A stretch of DNA of 64,000 nt from positions 744,001 to 808,000 of the forward strand of contig NZ_CP151634.1 of the NCBI RefSeq assembly GCF_038397725.1. Direction: 5' to 3'. Numbering within the stretch: the first letter of the stretch is position 1; each line of letters starts with the position of its first letter. Of the stretch, positions 33,692 through 42,441 are shown piece after piece. The notes under the pieces were generated by a model. It ran no database searches and had not been told where the DNA came from. It saw nothing but the letters and a program-made list of their open reading frames with translations. This DNA comes from Microbacterium sp. LWO13-1.2. GTDB lineage: Bacteria > Actinomycetota > Actinomycetes > Actinomycetales > Microbacteriaceae. Both the position numbers and the translations under genes were made by a program.

Positions 33692-34066
33692 TCAGACCCA
33701 CTGCACGAGCTGGATCAGCACGCCGTTCGGGTCGAGCACCTGGAAGTAGCGCTCGCCCCACGGCTCCGTCTCGATAGGGGTCGCGACGGGCACGAGGTTC
33801 TGCAGGCGCTCCCACTCCGCGTCGATGTCGTCGACGACGAACACGACGAGCAGGCCGGCGCCCGCAGCGGCGGCGTGCGTCTCGGGCTTGAAGGTCGCAA
33901 GCCCGGTGCGCAGATAGATGACGTTGAACCCGGCGTCGTCGCGCCGCAGCGAGACGAAACCGTCGGCCGCCATGGCGATCTCGAAGCCGAAGTGCTCGGT
34001 CAGGAAGGCGCCGGACGCCTCCGGGTCGGCGACGTTGAGGGAGATTGCGGATTCGGTGATGTTCAT
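33692..34066 (-). CDS. VOC-family (glyoxalase/bleomycin-resistance-like) protein
   Basis: A 124-residue single-domain VOC protein with paired beta-alpha-beta-beta-beta modules. AISLNVADPEASGAFLTEHFGFEIAM opens the first. The second contains LLVVFVVDDIDAEWERL and PWGERYFQVLDPNGVLIQLVQW, with the metal-ligand Glu or Gln near the end. ATG 34066 has GAGAGG nine bases upstream, whereas the upstream ATG at 34075 abuts it. It is divergent from a TetR gene across a strong palindrome, which suggests an inducible detoxification or resistance role. Confidence 0.88.
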   Translation of the reverse strand: MNITESAISLNVADPEASGAFLTEHFGFEIAMAADGFVSLRRDDAGFNVIYLRTGLATFKPETHAAAAGAGLLVVFVVDDIDAEWERLQNLVPVATPIETEPWGERYFQVLDPNGVLIQLVQWV

Positions 34067-34085
34067 GGGAAGCATCCTCTCATAT

Positions 34086-34106
34086 ATTACGTACGCTGTA
34101 CGTAAT
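34086..34106. promoter_or_regulatory. TetR operator ATTACGTAC-GCT-GTACGTAAT
   Basis: Perfect 9-bp arms around three bases in the 56-bp VOC/TetR divergent gap. TACAAT at 34111-34116 lies only six bases before the TetR ATG, so the TetR message is probably leaderless and the operator covers both promoters. Confidence 0.75.
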
Positions 34107-34122
34107 TAGGTACAATGAGAAC

Positions 34123-34854
34123 ATGACCGAAGATATTCCCGGCTTGATCGCCCTGCTCTGGCGGCATGAGCGCACGGCGTCGCCGAGACGAGGGCCGAAG
34201 CCCCGGTTCACGGTCGACAGACTGGTTTCGGCCGCGATCGAACTCGCGGATGCCGAGGGGGCGGATGCCGTCTCGATGCGCGGCGTGGCGACGGCGCTGG
34301 GGAGTTCGGCGATGTCGCTCTACTCGTACGTCCCCGACAAGTCCGCGCTGATCGCGCTCATGGCGGATCAAGTCACCGCGGCGATGCGCCACGGCGACTA
34401 TGACGACCCGGATTGGCGCGCGCGGCTCGACCGCCTCGCGCACGACAACCTGGATCTGCATCTCGCCCATCCCTGGCTCGGCACGATCCGCGCCGAGACG
34501 CCGCCGCTCGGCCCGGGCGTCATTGGCAAGTACGAACGAGAGCTCGCGGCGATCATGCCGCTGGGCCTCTCTGCGGTCGACACCGATGCGAGCCTCAGCC
34601 TCATCATCGGGTTCGCTCGCTCATCCGCCGCCGACCTCGCGGCGGCCGTGGCGCCGGATCCCGGGTGGTGGCAGGTCGCCGGCCCCGCGCTTGCCGAGCA
34701 TGTGACACCGGAGCGTTTCCCCCTCGCCGACGCGATCGGCAGCGCGGCCGGCGCTGAGCACAACGCCGCCTACGACGCCCGGCACGCATGGCGGTTCGGC
34801 CTCGACCGCATCCTCGACGGCATCGCGAGCATGACCGAATCCGGGAAGGCGTGA
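34123..34854 (+). CDS. TetR-family transcriptional regulator (TetR/AcrR with TetR_C-like domain)
   Basis: A 243-residue repressor. The HTH is VSAAIELADAEGADAVSMRGVATALGSSAMSLYSYVPDKSALIALMAD. The C-terminal ligand domain has the QVTAAMRHGDY ... HPWLGTIRAETPPLGP pattern of the TetR_C_1 subgroup that regulates drug resistance. The operator is at 34086-34106, so it probably represses itself and the VOC gene. Confidence 0.9.
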   Translation: MTEDIPGLIALLWRHERTASPRRGPKPRFTVDRLVSAAIELADAEGADAVSMRGVATALGSSAMSLYSYVPDKSALIALMADQVTAAMRHGDYDDPDWRARLDRLAHDNLDLHLAHPWLGTIRAETPPLGPGVIGKYERELAAIMPLGLSAVDTDASLSLIIGFARSSAADLAAAVAPDPGWWQVAGPALAEHVTPERFPLADAIGSAAGAEHNAAYDARHAWRFGLDRILDGIASMTESGKA

Positions 34855-34885
34855 ACGGCCGACGAGAGCATCCTCGCCGGCCGTT
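34854..34885. terminator. Bidirectional terminator between TetR and protease genes
   Basis: Stem of 13 bp with one mismatch (arm AACGGCCGACGAG) around AGCATC, between convergent genes ending at 34854 and 34892. Confidence 0.7.
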
Positions 34886-34891
34886 CCGTGA

Positions 34892-35746
34892 TTACTTGTT
34901 GGCGGCGATGGTCTCGGTGATCCAGCTGCCGAAAGCAGTCACATCGGTGTACAGGCCGGGGCCCTTCTCGCACGAGGGGCTCTGCACGCCGGGCCCGGAG
35001 GTGACGCCGATCAGCTCCCAGCGGCCGCCGCTGCCGCGCTGAATCTGCGGCCCACCCGAGTCGCCGTTGCAGGCCATCGCGTCGGGGGTCTCGCTGAGTG
35101 TGCACAGGCGGGTATCTCCCGCGTAGCCGGGCCCGCAGTCGGCGACGTCGCCGCGGACGGTGTCGAGCTCACGGAGCTTCTTCGACATCTTCCACTTCGA
35201 AGGATCTTCGTTGGTCTTGGTGATGCCGAAGCCGAGGATGCGCGTGTCTGTTCCCGGAGCGCCTGCGGCCTCGGCGATCGCGATCGGCTTGTTCTTGACC
35301 GGGCGGTCGAGCCTGACGAGCGCGATGTCGTTCTGGTTGGGCTGGCCCTGCGCGTAGTCCGGCGACATGAACACCTGAGCGATGTCGCGGACGGTTCCGC
35401 CGGAGGTGCGCTTTTCGCTTCCGATGCGGACGGTCCCTTCGGCGAACGATCCGATCTCCCCGTCGAGGCAGTGTGCAGCGGTCACGACCCATTCCGCGTC
35501 GATCAGCGCTGCGCCGCAGTTGCCGTCCTTGAGGCCGGCGAGCGGAGCCTCGATCGGGATGCTGGCCATGAACGGGTACTTCTCGGTGGGCTGGGAGCCG
35601 TTGATGATCGACTTGACCCCGCCACGGTCAGCGCTCACGCCGCCGGGGAGGCTGGCGGCCGTGAGGGCGAGGCAACAGGCTGCGCCGGCGATGACGGCGA
35701 CCGCCGAGCGGGCGACGATGCGGCGAACTGAGGTGATTCCAGACAA
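34892..35746 (-). CDS. Secreted trypsin-like serine protease (S1 family)
   Basis: A 284-residue exported protease. Residues 1-39 form a Sec signal region (RRIVARSAVAVIAGAACCLALTA ... GGVSA). The mature part starts near IINGSQPTEKYPFM, an activation-site-like IxNG. The catalytic triad is His92 (VVTAAHCL), Asp140 (QNDIALVRL) and Ser230 (CNGDSGGPQI). Cysteine pairs flank His92 and Ser230. I start at TTG 35746, which has AAGGA upstream; the longer frame lacks a signal-like start. The S1-pocket residue 189 equivalent, in DAMACNGDSGG, is Asp-rich, consistent with trypsin-like cleavage. Confidence 0.88.
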   Translation of the reverse strand: MSGITSVRRIVARSAVAVIAGAACCLALTAASLPGGVSADRGGVKSIINGSQPTEKYPFMASIPIEAPLAGLKDGNCGAALIDAEWVVTAAHCLDGEIGSFAEGTVRIGSEKRTSGGTVRDIAQVFMSPDYAQGQPNQNDIALVRLDRPVKNKPIAIAEAAGAPGTDTRILGFGITKTNEDPSKWKMSKKLRELDTVRGDVADCGPGYAGDTRLCTLSETPDAMACNGDSGGPQIQRGSGGRWELIGVTSGPGVQSPSCEKGPGLYTDVTAFGSWITETIAANK

Positions 35747-36485
35747 GGTGAGTCCTTCTTTTGGTGCATTCTGCAACGGGCAGGTGAGGCGAGTTCGTAT
35801 CGATGAGTCCGGCTTCATCGGCGGGTTTCTCGACCTGCACGCGGGGGTGCTCTGCTCATAGTTCGACGCTACGAACTGCGGGGAGTTCGTAGCAGCCGGC
35901 TGGCTACCGGGTTAGGGGTGGGGCTGGCTATATGGGTGTGGCAGTGACGATGATCTCTGCCGGGCCGCGAGGCGTTTAGGAAGCGTCCGATGCGTTGAAG
36001 ACTGTGCGCGCGGGGCATCGCGGGCACGTGCGCGTCGGACTACCGCCACCTCGCTGCGATGCGCCTGCGAAGGGGTGTACCTCATCGAATCGACCGATAG
36101 ACAACCACTGATCGGATCTCAGTTGACCTGGAGCTTTGACGGCATAGGATCCGACGGCCTTCCAGTTGGGAAAGATTGCCCGTCATGCGGATTACCTCTC
36201 GAGCCTGGACGCACCGACGAATCGCTTTTCGTTGACCTGGTTGTGCCCGTCGCACGGCCCAGTCGAGATCACGCCCGATCCTTTGTCGAGTGACCGCTGA
36301 TCGCTCGACGGTATTGATTCCGACATCTCCGGGTCCGATCGCCGACATGTCGTTGGTTGGGAGCGTGCAGTTCCGTCGCGCGAGACTCAATTGCGGCACC
36401 TACTGGTCGGTGGCGGCTACTACGGTGGGATCGTGCGGCGGGATGAGCCCGACACGACCCCGCCGATGCAACTAGGAGAGAACCG
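35747..36485. other. Long intergenic region before the restriction-modification operon
   Basis: About 740 bp without a convincing gene. It holds the hairpin at 35868-35893 and, around 35900-35937, two imperfect copies of GGCTGGCTA. A 72-codon GTG frame at 36075-36293 contains CPSCGLPL but has no good ribosome site or homology I recognise, and I do not call it. From about 36060 the base composition drops toward that of the hsd genes, so the left edge of the acquired segment may lie here. TAGGAGAG serves hsdM at the right edge. Confidence 0.5.
35868..35893. promoter_or_regulatory. Inverted repeat GCTACGAACT-N6-AGTTCGTAGC
   Basis: Perfect 10-bp arms with six bases between, about 120 bp upstream of the protease start. 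There is no T-tract, so it is a candidate operator or a structured 5' leader. Confidence 0.45.
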
Positions 36486-38012
36486 ATGACGCTTGCGCCA
36501 GCCAATCCCGATCACCTCACGCAGCGTCAACTGGAACAGTCTCTGTGGAGTGCGGCGAACGCGCTGCGCGGGCCGGTGGATCCTGGTGACTTTAAGGCCT
36601 ACGTATTCCCGGTGCTGTTCTACAAATGGATAAGCGACGTTTACGACTACCGCCACATTGAAGCCGTCGACGACCTCGGCGAAGACTGGTCACAGGCTCA
36701 GGAAGACGAGGAGTACCAGACCTTCATCATCCCCGAAGGTGCGCACTGGGACGACACGTACGACGTCACGAAGAATACCGGGACGAACCTAAACAAGGCG
36801 CTCGTCGCCATCCAGGAAGCCAACCCCGGCAAGCTCGCCGGCGTATTCGGTGACGTGAACTGGTCCAACCAAGAGCGCATCCCGCAACAAGCGCTGCGGT
36901 CGCTCATGCAGGTGTTCGAAAGGCTGACCCTCGACCCCGCACACGTCTCCGGCGACATGCTCGGGTCCGCATACGAATACCTGCTGCGGGAGTTCGCTGA
37001 AGCCTCGGGCAAGAAGGCGGGCGAGTTTTTCACGCCTCGTCATGTCGTGCACCTGCTAGTCAAGATCCTCGACCCGCAGCCCGGCGATTCGGTATGCGAT
37101 CCCGCCTGTGGCTCCGCGGGCATGCTCGTCGAGACCGTCGAGGCGGTGAAGCTCGCCGGTGGCAATCCGCGGTCGATCAACCTCTACGGCCAGGAACAGA
37201 ACCTCACCACCGCAGGCATCGCCCGCATGAACCTCTACTTGCACGGGGTGGAGGACTTCGAGATCAAACGCGGCGATACATTCCGCGAGCCCAAGCTCCT
37301 GGACGAGTCGGGCAAGCTTCGGAAGTTCAACGTCGTCATCGCCAATCCACCGTTCTCACTGGATAGCTGGCCGTCGCAGACCTGGGCGAAGGACCCGCAC
37401 AAGCGCGCCCTGGGCAGTATCGTGCCGCCAGCGAAGAACGGTGATTGGGCGTGGATCCAGCACATGCTGTCGGTGATGGACCCGATCGTCGGGCGCGTCG
37501 GAGTCGTAATGCCGCACGGCGTGCTGTTCCGCGGCGGCCGCGAGGCTGAGATGCGTCAGTGGGTCGTCGACAATGATGCGCTCGAGGCCGTGATCGGCCT
37601 GCCGAACAACCTCTTCTACTCCACATCAATCCCGGTGTGCCTACTGATCTTCCGTGCCAACAAGAGTGCAGCGCGCAAGAATCATGTGCTCTTCATCGAT
37701 GCTCGCGCACGATTCAAATCCGCCAAGAACCAGAACACTCTCGGCGATGACGATGTCGACGCGATCGACGCGGCTTACAAGCGTGGCGAGGACGTCGACG
37801 ACGAAATCGGACTCTCCCTCGAGCTCGTGCACCGCGACGAGATCCGCCAGCACGCATATAACCTGAACATCGGTCGCTACATCCCGACGGAGACGCGTGC
37901 AGAGGCTGACGTCGACGCGGCACTGGCGTCGCTGCGTGAGTCGCAGGAAGCACTAGACGCGGCTCGCGCTGCGCTAGACCTGCGGCTGAAGGAAGCTGGC
38001 TTCGATGCGTGA
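36486..38012 (+). CDS. hsdM: Type I restriction-modification system, methyltransferase subunit
   Basis: A 508-residue N6-adenine methyltransferase. The N-terminal HsdM helical bundle (QRQLEQSLWSAANALRGPVDPGDFKAYVFPVLFYKWISD) precedes the Rossmann core. FTPRHVVHLLV lies at 182, the AdoMet motif DPACGSAGML at 205-214 and the catalytic NPPF at 287-290. The RBS is TAGGAGAG. With HsdS it methylates the host sites that HsdR would otherwise cut. Its stop overlaps the hsdS start. Codon use is less GC-rich than in the surrounding genes. Confidence 0.96.
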   Translation: MTLAPANPDHLTQRQLEQSLWSAANALRGPVDPGDFKAYVFPVLFYKWISDVYDYRHIEAVDDLGEDWSQAQEDEEYQTFIIPEGAHWDDTYDVTKNTGTNLNKALVAIQEANPGKLAGVFGDVNWSNQERIPQQALRSLMQVFERLTLDPAHVSGDMLGSAYEYLLREFAEASGKKAGEFFTPRHVVHLLVKILDPQPGDSVCDPACGSAGMLVETVEAVKLAGGNPRSINLYGQEQNLTTAGIARMNLYLHGVEDFEIKRGDTFREPKLLDESGKLRKFNVVIANPPFSLDSWPSQTWAKDPHKRALGSIVPPAKNGDWAWIQHMLSVMDPIVGRVGVVMPHGVLFRGGREAEMRQWVVDNDALEAVIGLPNNLFYSTSIPVCLLIFRANKSAARKNHVLFIDARARFKSAKNQNTLGDDDVDAIDAAYKRGEDVDDEIGLSLELVHRDEIRQHAYNLNIGRYIPTETRAEADVDAALASLRESQEALDAARAALDLRLKEAGFDA

Positions 38013-39210
38013 GGGATGGCGCGAGGTTCGGCTCGGGGATGTGGCAACTCAGTACGTTGAACCGATCAGCGTGGAACCCGAGGCGTTCTATACGAACCTC
38101 GGCGTGCAATGGTACGCCGGCGGTACGTTCCAGCGCGAGCCGAAACGCGGCGCTGACATGAAGGCTACACGTCTCTACAGGGTCAAGCCGGGCCAGTTCG
38201 TGTACAACAGAATGTTCGTCACTGAGGGCTCGTTCGCGCTCGTCGCCGCTGACCATGCCGACGGAGTTGTTTCCAACGAGTTCCCGCTGTTCGATGTGAA
38301 CTGCGCGGTCATGTTACCCGAGTACTTGAGCCTTCATTTCCAGCAACCGTCGGTATGGGCCGGTATCGCGGCGCAGGCAACAGGCACGACGAAGAGTCGC
38401 CGTCGCTGGAAGGAGTCACAGTTCAACGAGTATCGGTTCTCCTTCCCGTCACTCGTGGAGCAACGCCGGATCGTGGATCTGATCGCGGCCGTCGATGATG
38501 CCATCGAGACGGCGAATGAGGAGGCCACGGCTTCTTCCGCGGCTGCGGCAGGCTTGCGGGAGGTGTGGTTTGGCGCGGACGAGCAAACGATCTTGGCCGG
38601 CGAAGCGTACGATATTGCCGCTGGCAAGCAGCTTCAGAGATCGGTCCAAATCGGTGATCGGGTGCCGTATATCCGAGCTGCGAATCTCTCCGCGAATCAG
38701 GTCGACGTCAGCGATGTCAACGTGATGTACGCCACCGATCGAGATGTGGAGAAGCTTTCGCTGTTGGAGGGCGATGTCCTCATCGTCGAGGGCGGTTTCG
38801 GATACGGGAAAACGGCAGTATGGAGGAACGAGCTCCCCTCTCCGGTGATCTTCCAGAACCACGTTCTCCGAGTTCGATCGAAGAACCACAGGTACTCATC
38901 CCAGTACGCATCGATGTGGGCAAAATGGTGCTACGAGGCGGGCCGCTGGCGCCCAACAGGCACCGAGCTTCTGAACATCGGTGTGGGAAATGCTCGCCGA
39001 ATGCTGCTTCGAAGCAGGGAATCCGATGGGCTCCCTAGTCTGCTTCAGTCGGCCTGGGCTCTCGACGAAGCAGCCAACGCAGCCCGCGCGACCGCCGATG
39101 CCCTTCGCACCCTGCGATCGAACCTGCTCACGGCGCTCCTGTCTGGTGAGCACGAGATCCCCTCGAGTTACGACAAATTCCTGACCCTCAACGAGGAGGC
39201 TGCGGCATGA
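38005..39210 (+). CDS. hsdS: Type I restriction-modification system, specificity subunit
   Basis: A 401-residue DNA-recognition subunit built of two target-recognition domains separated by conserved helices. The first spacer is PSLVEQRRIVDLIAAVDDAIETANEEA near 150-175. The second, LPSLLQSAWALDEAANAARATADALRTLRSNLLTALLSGEHEI, closes the protein. TRD1 covers about 1-150 and TRD2 about 190-345, together defining a bipartite recognition sequence that cannot be deduced here. It starts inside hsdM and ends in an ATGA overlap with hsdR. Confidence 0.95.
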   Translation: MREGWREVRLGDVATQYVEPISVEPEAFYTNLGVQWYAGGTFQREPKRGADMKATRLYRVKPGQFVYNRMFVTEGSFALVAADHADGVVSNEFPLFDVNCAVMLPEYLSLHFQQPSVWAGIAAQATGTTKSRRRWKESQFNEYRFSFPSLVEQRRIVDLIAAVDDAIETANEEATASSAAAAGLREVWFGADEQTILAGEAYDIAAGKQLQRSVQIGDRVPYIRAANLSANQVDVSDVNVMYATDRDVEKLSLLEGDVLIVEGGFGYGKTAVWRNELPSPVIFQNHVLRVRSKNHRYSSQYASMWAKWCYEAGRWRPTGTELLNIGVGNARRMLLRSRESDGLPSLLQSAWALDEAANAARATADALRTLRSNLLTALLSGEHEIPSSYDKFLTLNEEAAA

Positions 39211-42182
39211 TCAGTTTTACCGAGAAGGGTACGGTCCAGGCCGCGCTCGTCGATCTGTTGAGAGACGCCGGCTGGACGTATATCGCAGGCAAGGACCTCC
39301 CACGTACAACGCAGCAAGTCTTCATCGAGGCCGACCTCCGGGAGGCTGTCGAGCGGCTGAACCCGGGGCTGGTTGGCAGGGCTGATGCGGTCCTGGCGAA
39401 GGTGCGCCAGGTGGCTCTGTCGGCATCATCTGAAGGTCTCATGGTCGCCAACGAGGAGTTCACAAAGCTCCTTCGCGGCGGAGGTACGGTGCTCATGCCC
39501 GACACCAATCACGACGAGCCCTTCCGGCTGATCGACTTCGAGCACCCAGCGAGAAACTCTTTGCTTGTGTCGGACGAAGTTCCCTATCAGGGCGCTCGGT
39601 TCGACGTGGTGCTGTGGGTGAACGGGATCCCAGTCGTGGTCGGCGAGACCAAGACTCCGGTCTCGATGATCAAGAGCTGGAAGGACGGCGCGAAGGACAT
39701 CTACGTCGCATACGAAGAGCACCAGCCGGCCTTCTTCACGCCCAATCTGCTCTCATTCGCCACCGAAGGCAAGGACTTCCGGTACGCGGGGGTGCGGACG
39801 CCGCTGGATCACTGGCAGCGGTGGGGATCGAGCGCGGTGCCCGCTACGATCGAGGGTTGGGACCGCGTCGAGATGAGCGTGGCAGGTCTGCTAACTCCCC
39901 AGGTCGTGCTGAACCTCATCGAGCACTACGCGATGTACGATCGGCAGTCCGATGACGGCGCTGTGCGCACCGTCAAGCTGCTGCCGCGGTACTTCCAATA
40001 CGAGTCCGTGGAGAAGATCGTCGCGCGTGCCACGTGCAACGCCGGCTCTCGGGGCCTGATCTATCACACGCAGGGATCCGGAAAGACGCTCACCATGTCG
40101 TGGGTGGCCACCCGGCTCTACTTCGATCCGCGTATGCACAACCCGACGATCGTCGCGGTCGCCGACCGCACGCAGCTGGTCACCCAGACGTTCTCCCAAT
40201 TCACCTCGGTTGGTATCCCCGAGCCAGTCAGGGCTCAGAGTACTTCGGCCTTGCAGATGGCCCTGCGGACGGGAGAGCGGGGCATCATTGCCACCACGGT
40301 GCACAAGTTCGCCGGCGCTGGCGCCCTGACCGACCGGGAGAACGTCGTTCTGCTGGTGGATGAGGCCCACCGCACCCAAGAAGGTTCACTCGGCTCCGAC
40401 ATGCGGGCGGCGCTGCCGAACGCTCACCGATTCGGGTTCACCGGCACCCCAATTGCAGACCTGGATCGCAACACGTATCAGTTGTTCGGCGACGAGCAAG
40501 ATCCCGGCTGGGCGCTAGACACGTATGACTCTGATCGATCGATCGCCGATGGCACAACTGTGCCGATGAGGGTTATCCCCAGACCCGTCCGGTTCGAGGT
40601 AGCTAAGGAGGAGCTCGACGCAGCGTTCGATGCTCTCGCGGAAGAGGAAGAGCTCAGCGACCAGCAGAAGGAAGCTTTCTCCCGCCGGGTCGCCAACGCT
40701 CGCGCGATCTTCCACAACCCCGACCGGATCAAGAAGGTCGCCTCCAACATCGTCGCCCATTTCTACGCGTCGATGGATCCGCACGGCATGAAGGCGCAGG
40801 TCGTGGTCGCGGACCAAGAGCTCTGCATCCTGTACGAACATGCTCTGCGGGAGACACTGGCCGAGACTGGACGCGACGACCAGGTTGCCGTGGTGATCTC
40901 CGCCACAGGTAAGACCGAGTTCGAGTCCTTCAAGCTCTCCGACGGCGAGGAGGAGGCGCTGCTGGACCGGTTCCGTGACGTTAATGACTCGCTGAAATTC
41001 CTCATAGTGACGGCGAAGCTCGGTACCGGTTTCAACGCCCCCATCGAGGGCGTCCTGTACTTGGACAAACCGATGAAGCTGCACACACTGTTCCAGACCA
41101 TCACCCGCACAAACAGGCCATGGCGCAACCCGCAGACCGGCTTCGTCAAGAGATACGGCACCATCGTGGACTACGTCGGCCTCGGCGGAGCGTTCGCGCG
41201 CGCGATCGCTCCCAGCAACCCCGAGCACGCGCAACGGCAAATCGAGACGGACGGCCTACTGACAAGCCTGGAGGCAGCATTGCGCGAGATGCGGCGCCGG
41301 TTTGTTGGGATCGACCGGGACGGTTCAATGAATTCGCTGCAGTCGGCTCTGGAGCGTCTGCCCCAGAACAGCGAAGACCGCTCCGAGTATCGAGCTGAGT
41401 ATCTCTACGCGCAGGGGCTGTGGGAGACGATCGCACCCGACGAGCAGCTCACAGCCTGGGAGTCCGACTACCGCTGGTACGCCCAGGTCTACGCAGCCAT
41501 CCCCAGCGAAGCGGACGAGGACGACATCCTCTGGGAGCGGTTGGGACCGAAGACCCGCCAGCTCGTGCACGAGCACATGCGCAACCTCAGCGTCGACGAC
41601 CGCAACATCGCCGTCGTGATCGCGGACGCCGAGACGATCCGAAAGATGACTGATTCCGGTCAGTTGCCGCCGGTTCTGATTGAGTACGAGGGCAGATCCG
41701 CGCAGGAGATCGTCGACGGCCTTACCGCCCGGATACGCAAGAAGCTCGAAGGTAACGGAACGAACACGGCAACGTACAGTTCGATCGCCGAACGCCTGGA
41801 CCAACTGCGGCAAAGGGTGATCTCGGATGCGGATGATTCGATCGCGTGGCTAACGAAGCTGTTCGAGGTGGCCGCAGACCTGAAGACCGCCGAGGAGGCC
41901 GACGAGGACGGCGTGCTCGTCGACTTGCCGGACCCAAATGTCGGGATGCTCACCCGCATCTTCGAGGAGCACACCCCCGACGGGATGACTGTGATGGTCA
42001 GCCAGATTGCCGCAGAGGTCGACGCGCTCGTGCGCCATGCGGTGCACGAGAAGTGGACTACCAAGGAATCATCCATGAAGGCTGTCAAGCGCGAGCTTAA
42101 TGCGCTATTTAAGAAGTACGCGCTGCCGCGAACGGGGGAACCCATGGAATCTGCCTGGAGGTACATCCTCAAGCACTACTGA
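39207..42182 (+). CDS. hsdR: Type I restriction-modification system, endonuclease/translocase subunit
   Basis: A 991-residue restriction subunit. The N-terminal PD-(D/E)xK nuclease has Asp133 (RFDVVLWV) and Glu147-Thr-Lys149 (VVGETKTP). The SF2 translocase follows: Walker A TQGSGKT at 288-294, DEAH at 385-388, FTGTPI, and the later helicase motifs KLGTGFNAP and QTITRTNRPW. A C-terminal helical region binds the HsdM-HsdS core. All catalytic residues look intact, so the system should be functional. It is the last gene of the operon, and about 260 bp without a gene follow. Confidence 0.96.
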   Translation: MISFTEKGTVQAALVDLLRDAGWTYIAGKDLPRTTQQVFIEADLREAVERLNPGLVGRADAVLAKVRQVALSASSEGLMVANEEFTKLLRGGGTVLMPDTNHDEPFRLIDFEHPARNSLLVSDEVPYQGARFDVVLWVNGIPVVVGETKTPVSMIKSWKDGAKDIYVAYEEHQPAFFTPNLLSFATEGKDFRYAGVRTPLDHWQRWGSSAVPATIEGWDRVEMSVAGLLTPQVVLNLIEHYAMYDRQSDDGAVRTVKLLPRYFQYESVEKIVARATCNAGSRGLIYHTQGSGKTLTMSWVATRLYFDPRMHNPTIVAVADRTQLVTQTFSQFTSVGIPEPVRAQSTSALQMALRTGERGIIATTVHKFAGAGALTDRENVVLLVDEAHRTQEGSLGSDMRAALPNAHRFGFTGTPIADLDRNTYQLFGDEQDPGWALDTYDSDRSIADGTTVPMRVIPRPVRFEVAKEELDAAFDALAEEEELSDQQKEAFSRRVANARAIFHNPDRIKKVASNIVAHFYASMDPHGMKAQVVVADQELCILYEHALRETLAETGRDDQVAVVISATGKTEFESFKLSDGEEEALLDRFRDVNDSLKFLIVTAKLGTGFNAPIEGVLYLDKPMKLHTLFQTITRTNRPWRNPQTGFVKRYGTIVDYVGLGGAFARAIAPSNPEHAQRQIETDGLLTSLEAALREMRRRFVGIDRDGSMNSLQSALERLPQNSEDRSEYRAEYLYAQGLWETIAPDEQLTAWESDYRWYAQVYAAIPSEADEDDILWERLGPKTRQLVHEHMRNLSVDDRNIAVVIADAETIRKMTDSGQLPPVLIEYEGRSAQEIVDGLTARIRKKLEGNGTNTATYSSIAERLDQLRQRVISDADDSIAWLTKLFEVAADLKTAEEADEDGVLVDLPDPNVGMLTRIFEEHTPDGMTVMVSQIAAEVDALVRHAVHEKWTTKESSMKAVKRELNALFKKYALPRTGEPMESAWRYILKHY

Positions 42183-42441
42183 CACTAGTGAACGGTGTCG
42201 TGCCGATTCGAACAACCGCGAACAGATCCTGCAGCCTCCTCTTGCAGAGAGCGGCAGTAGCGCACAACCTCTTGATCCCGTCTGAACAGTGTTCCGTCGC
42301 ACACAAAGGGCCAGTACTAGAGGCGACGCGGGTCCAGGGCTGGGACGGAGACCCCTTCGCGAACGACTGAGTGAGCCGCGGGACGATCTACTCCTACGTG
42401 CACCGGGGCTGCCGCAGCATCCGCAGCCGGAGGCATCCAAC

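Noticed and set aside
36075..36293. 72-codon GTG frame with CPSCGLPL before hsdM
   Set aside because: No Shine-Dalgarno, no continuation of a zinc ribbon (one CxxC only) and no family I recognise. Mentioned in the intergenic entry only.
42183..42441. Possible tRNA or attachment site after hsdR
   Set aside because: ATTCGAAC at 42205-42212 resembles part of a T-loop, but no acceptor or anticodon stem can be folded around it, and I found no matching direct repeat left of hsdM.
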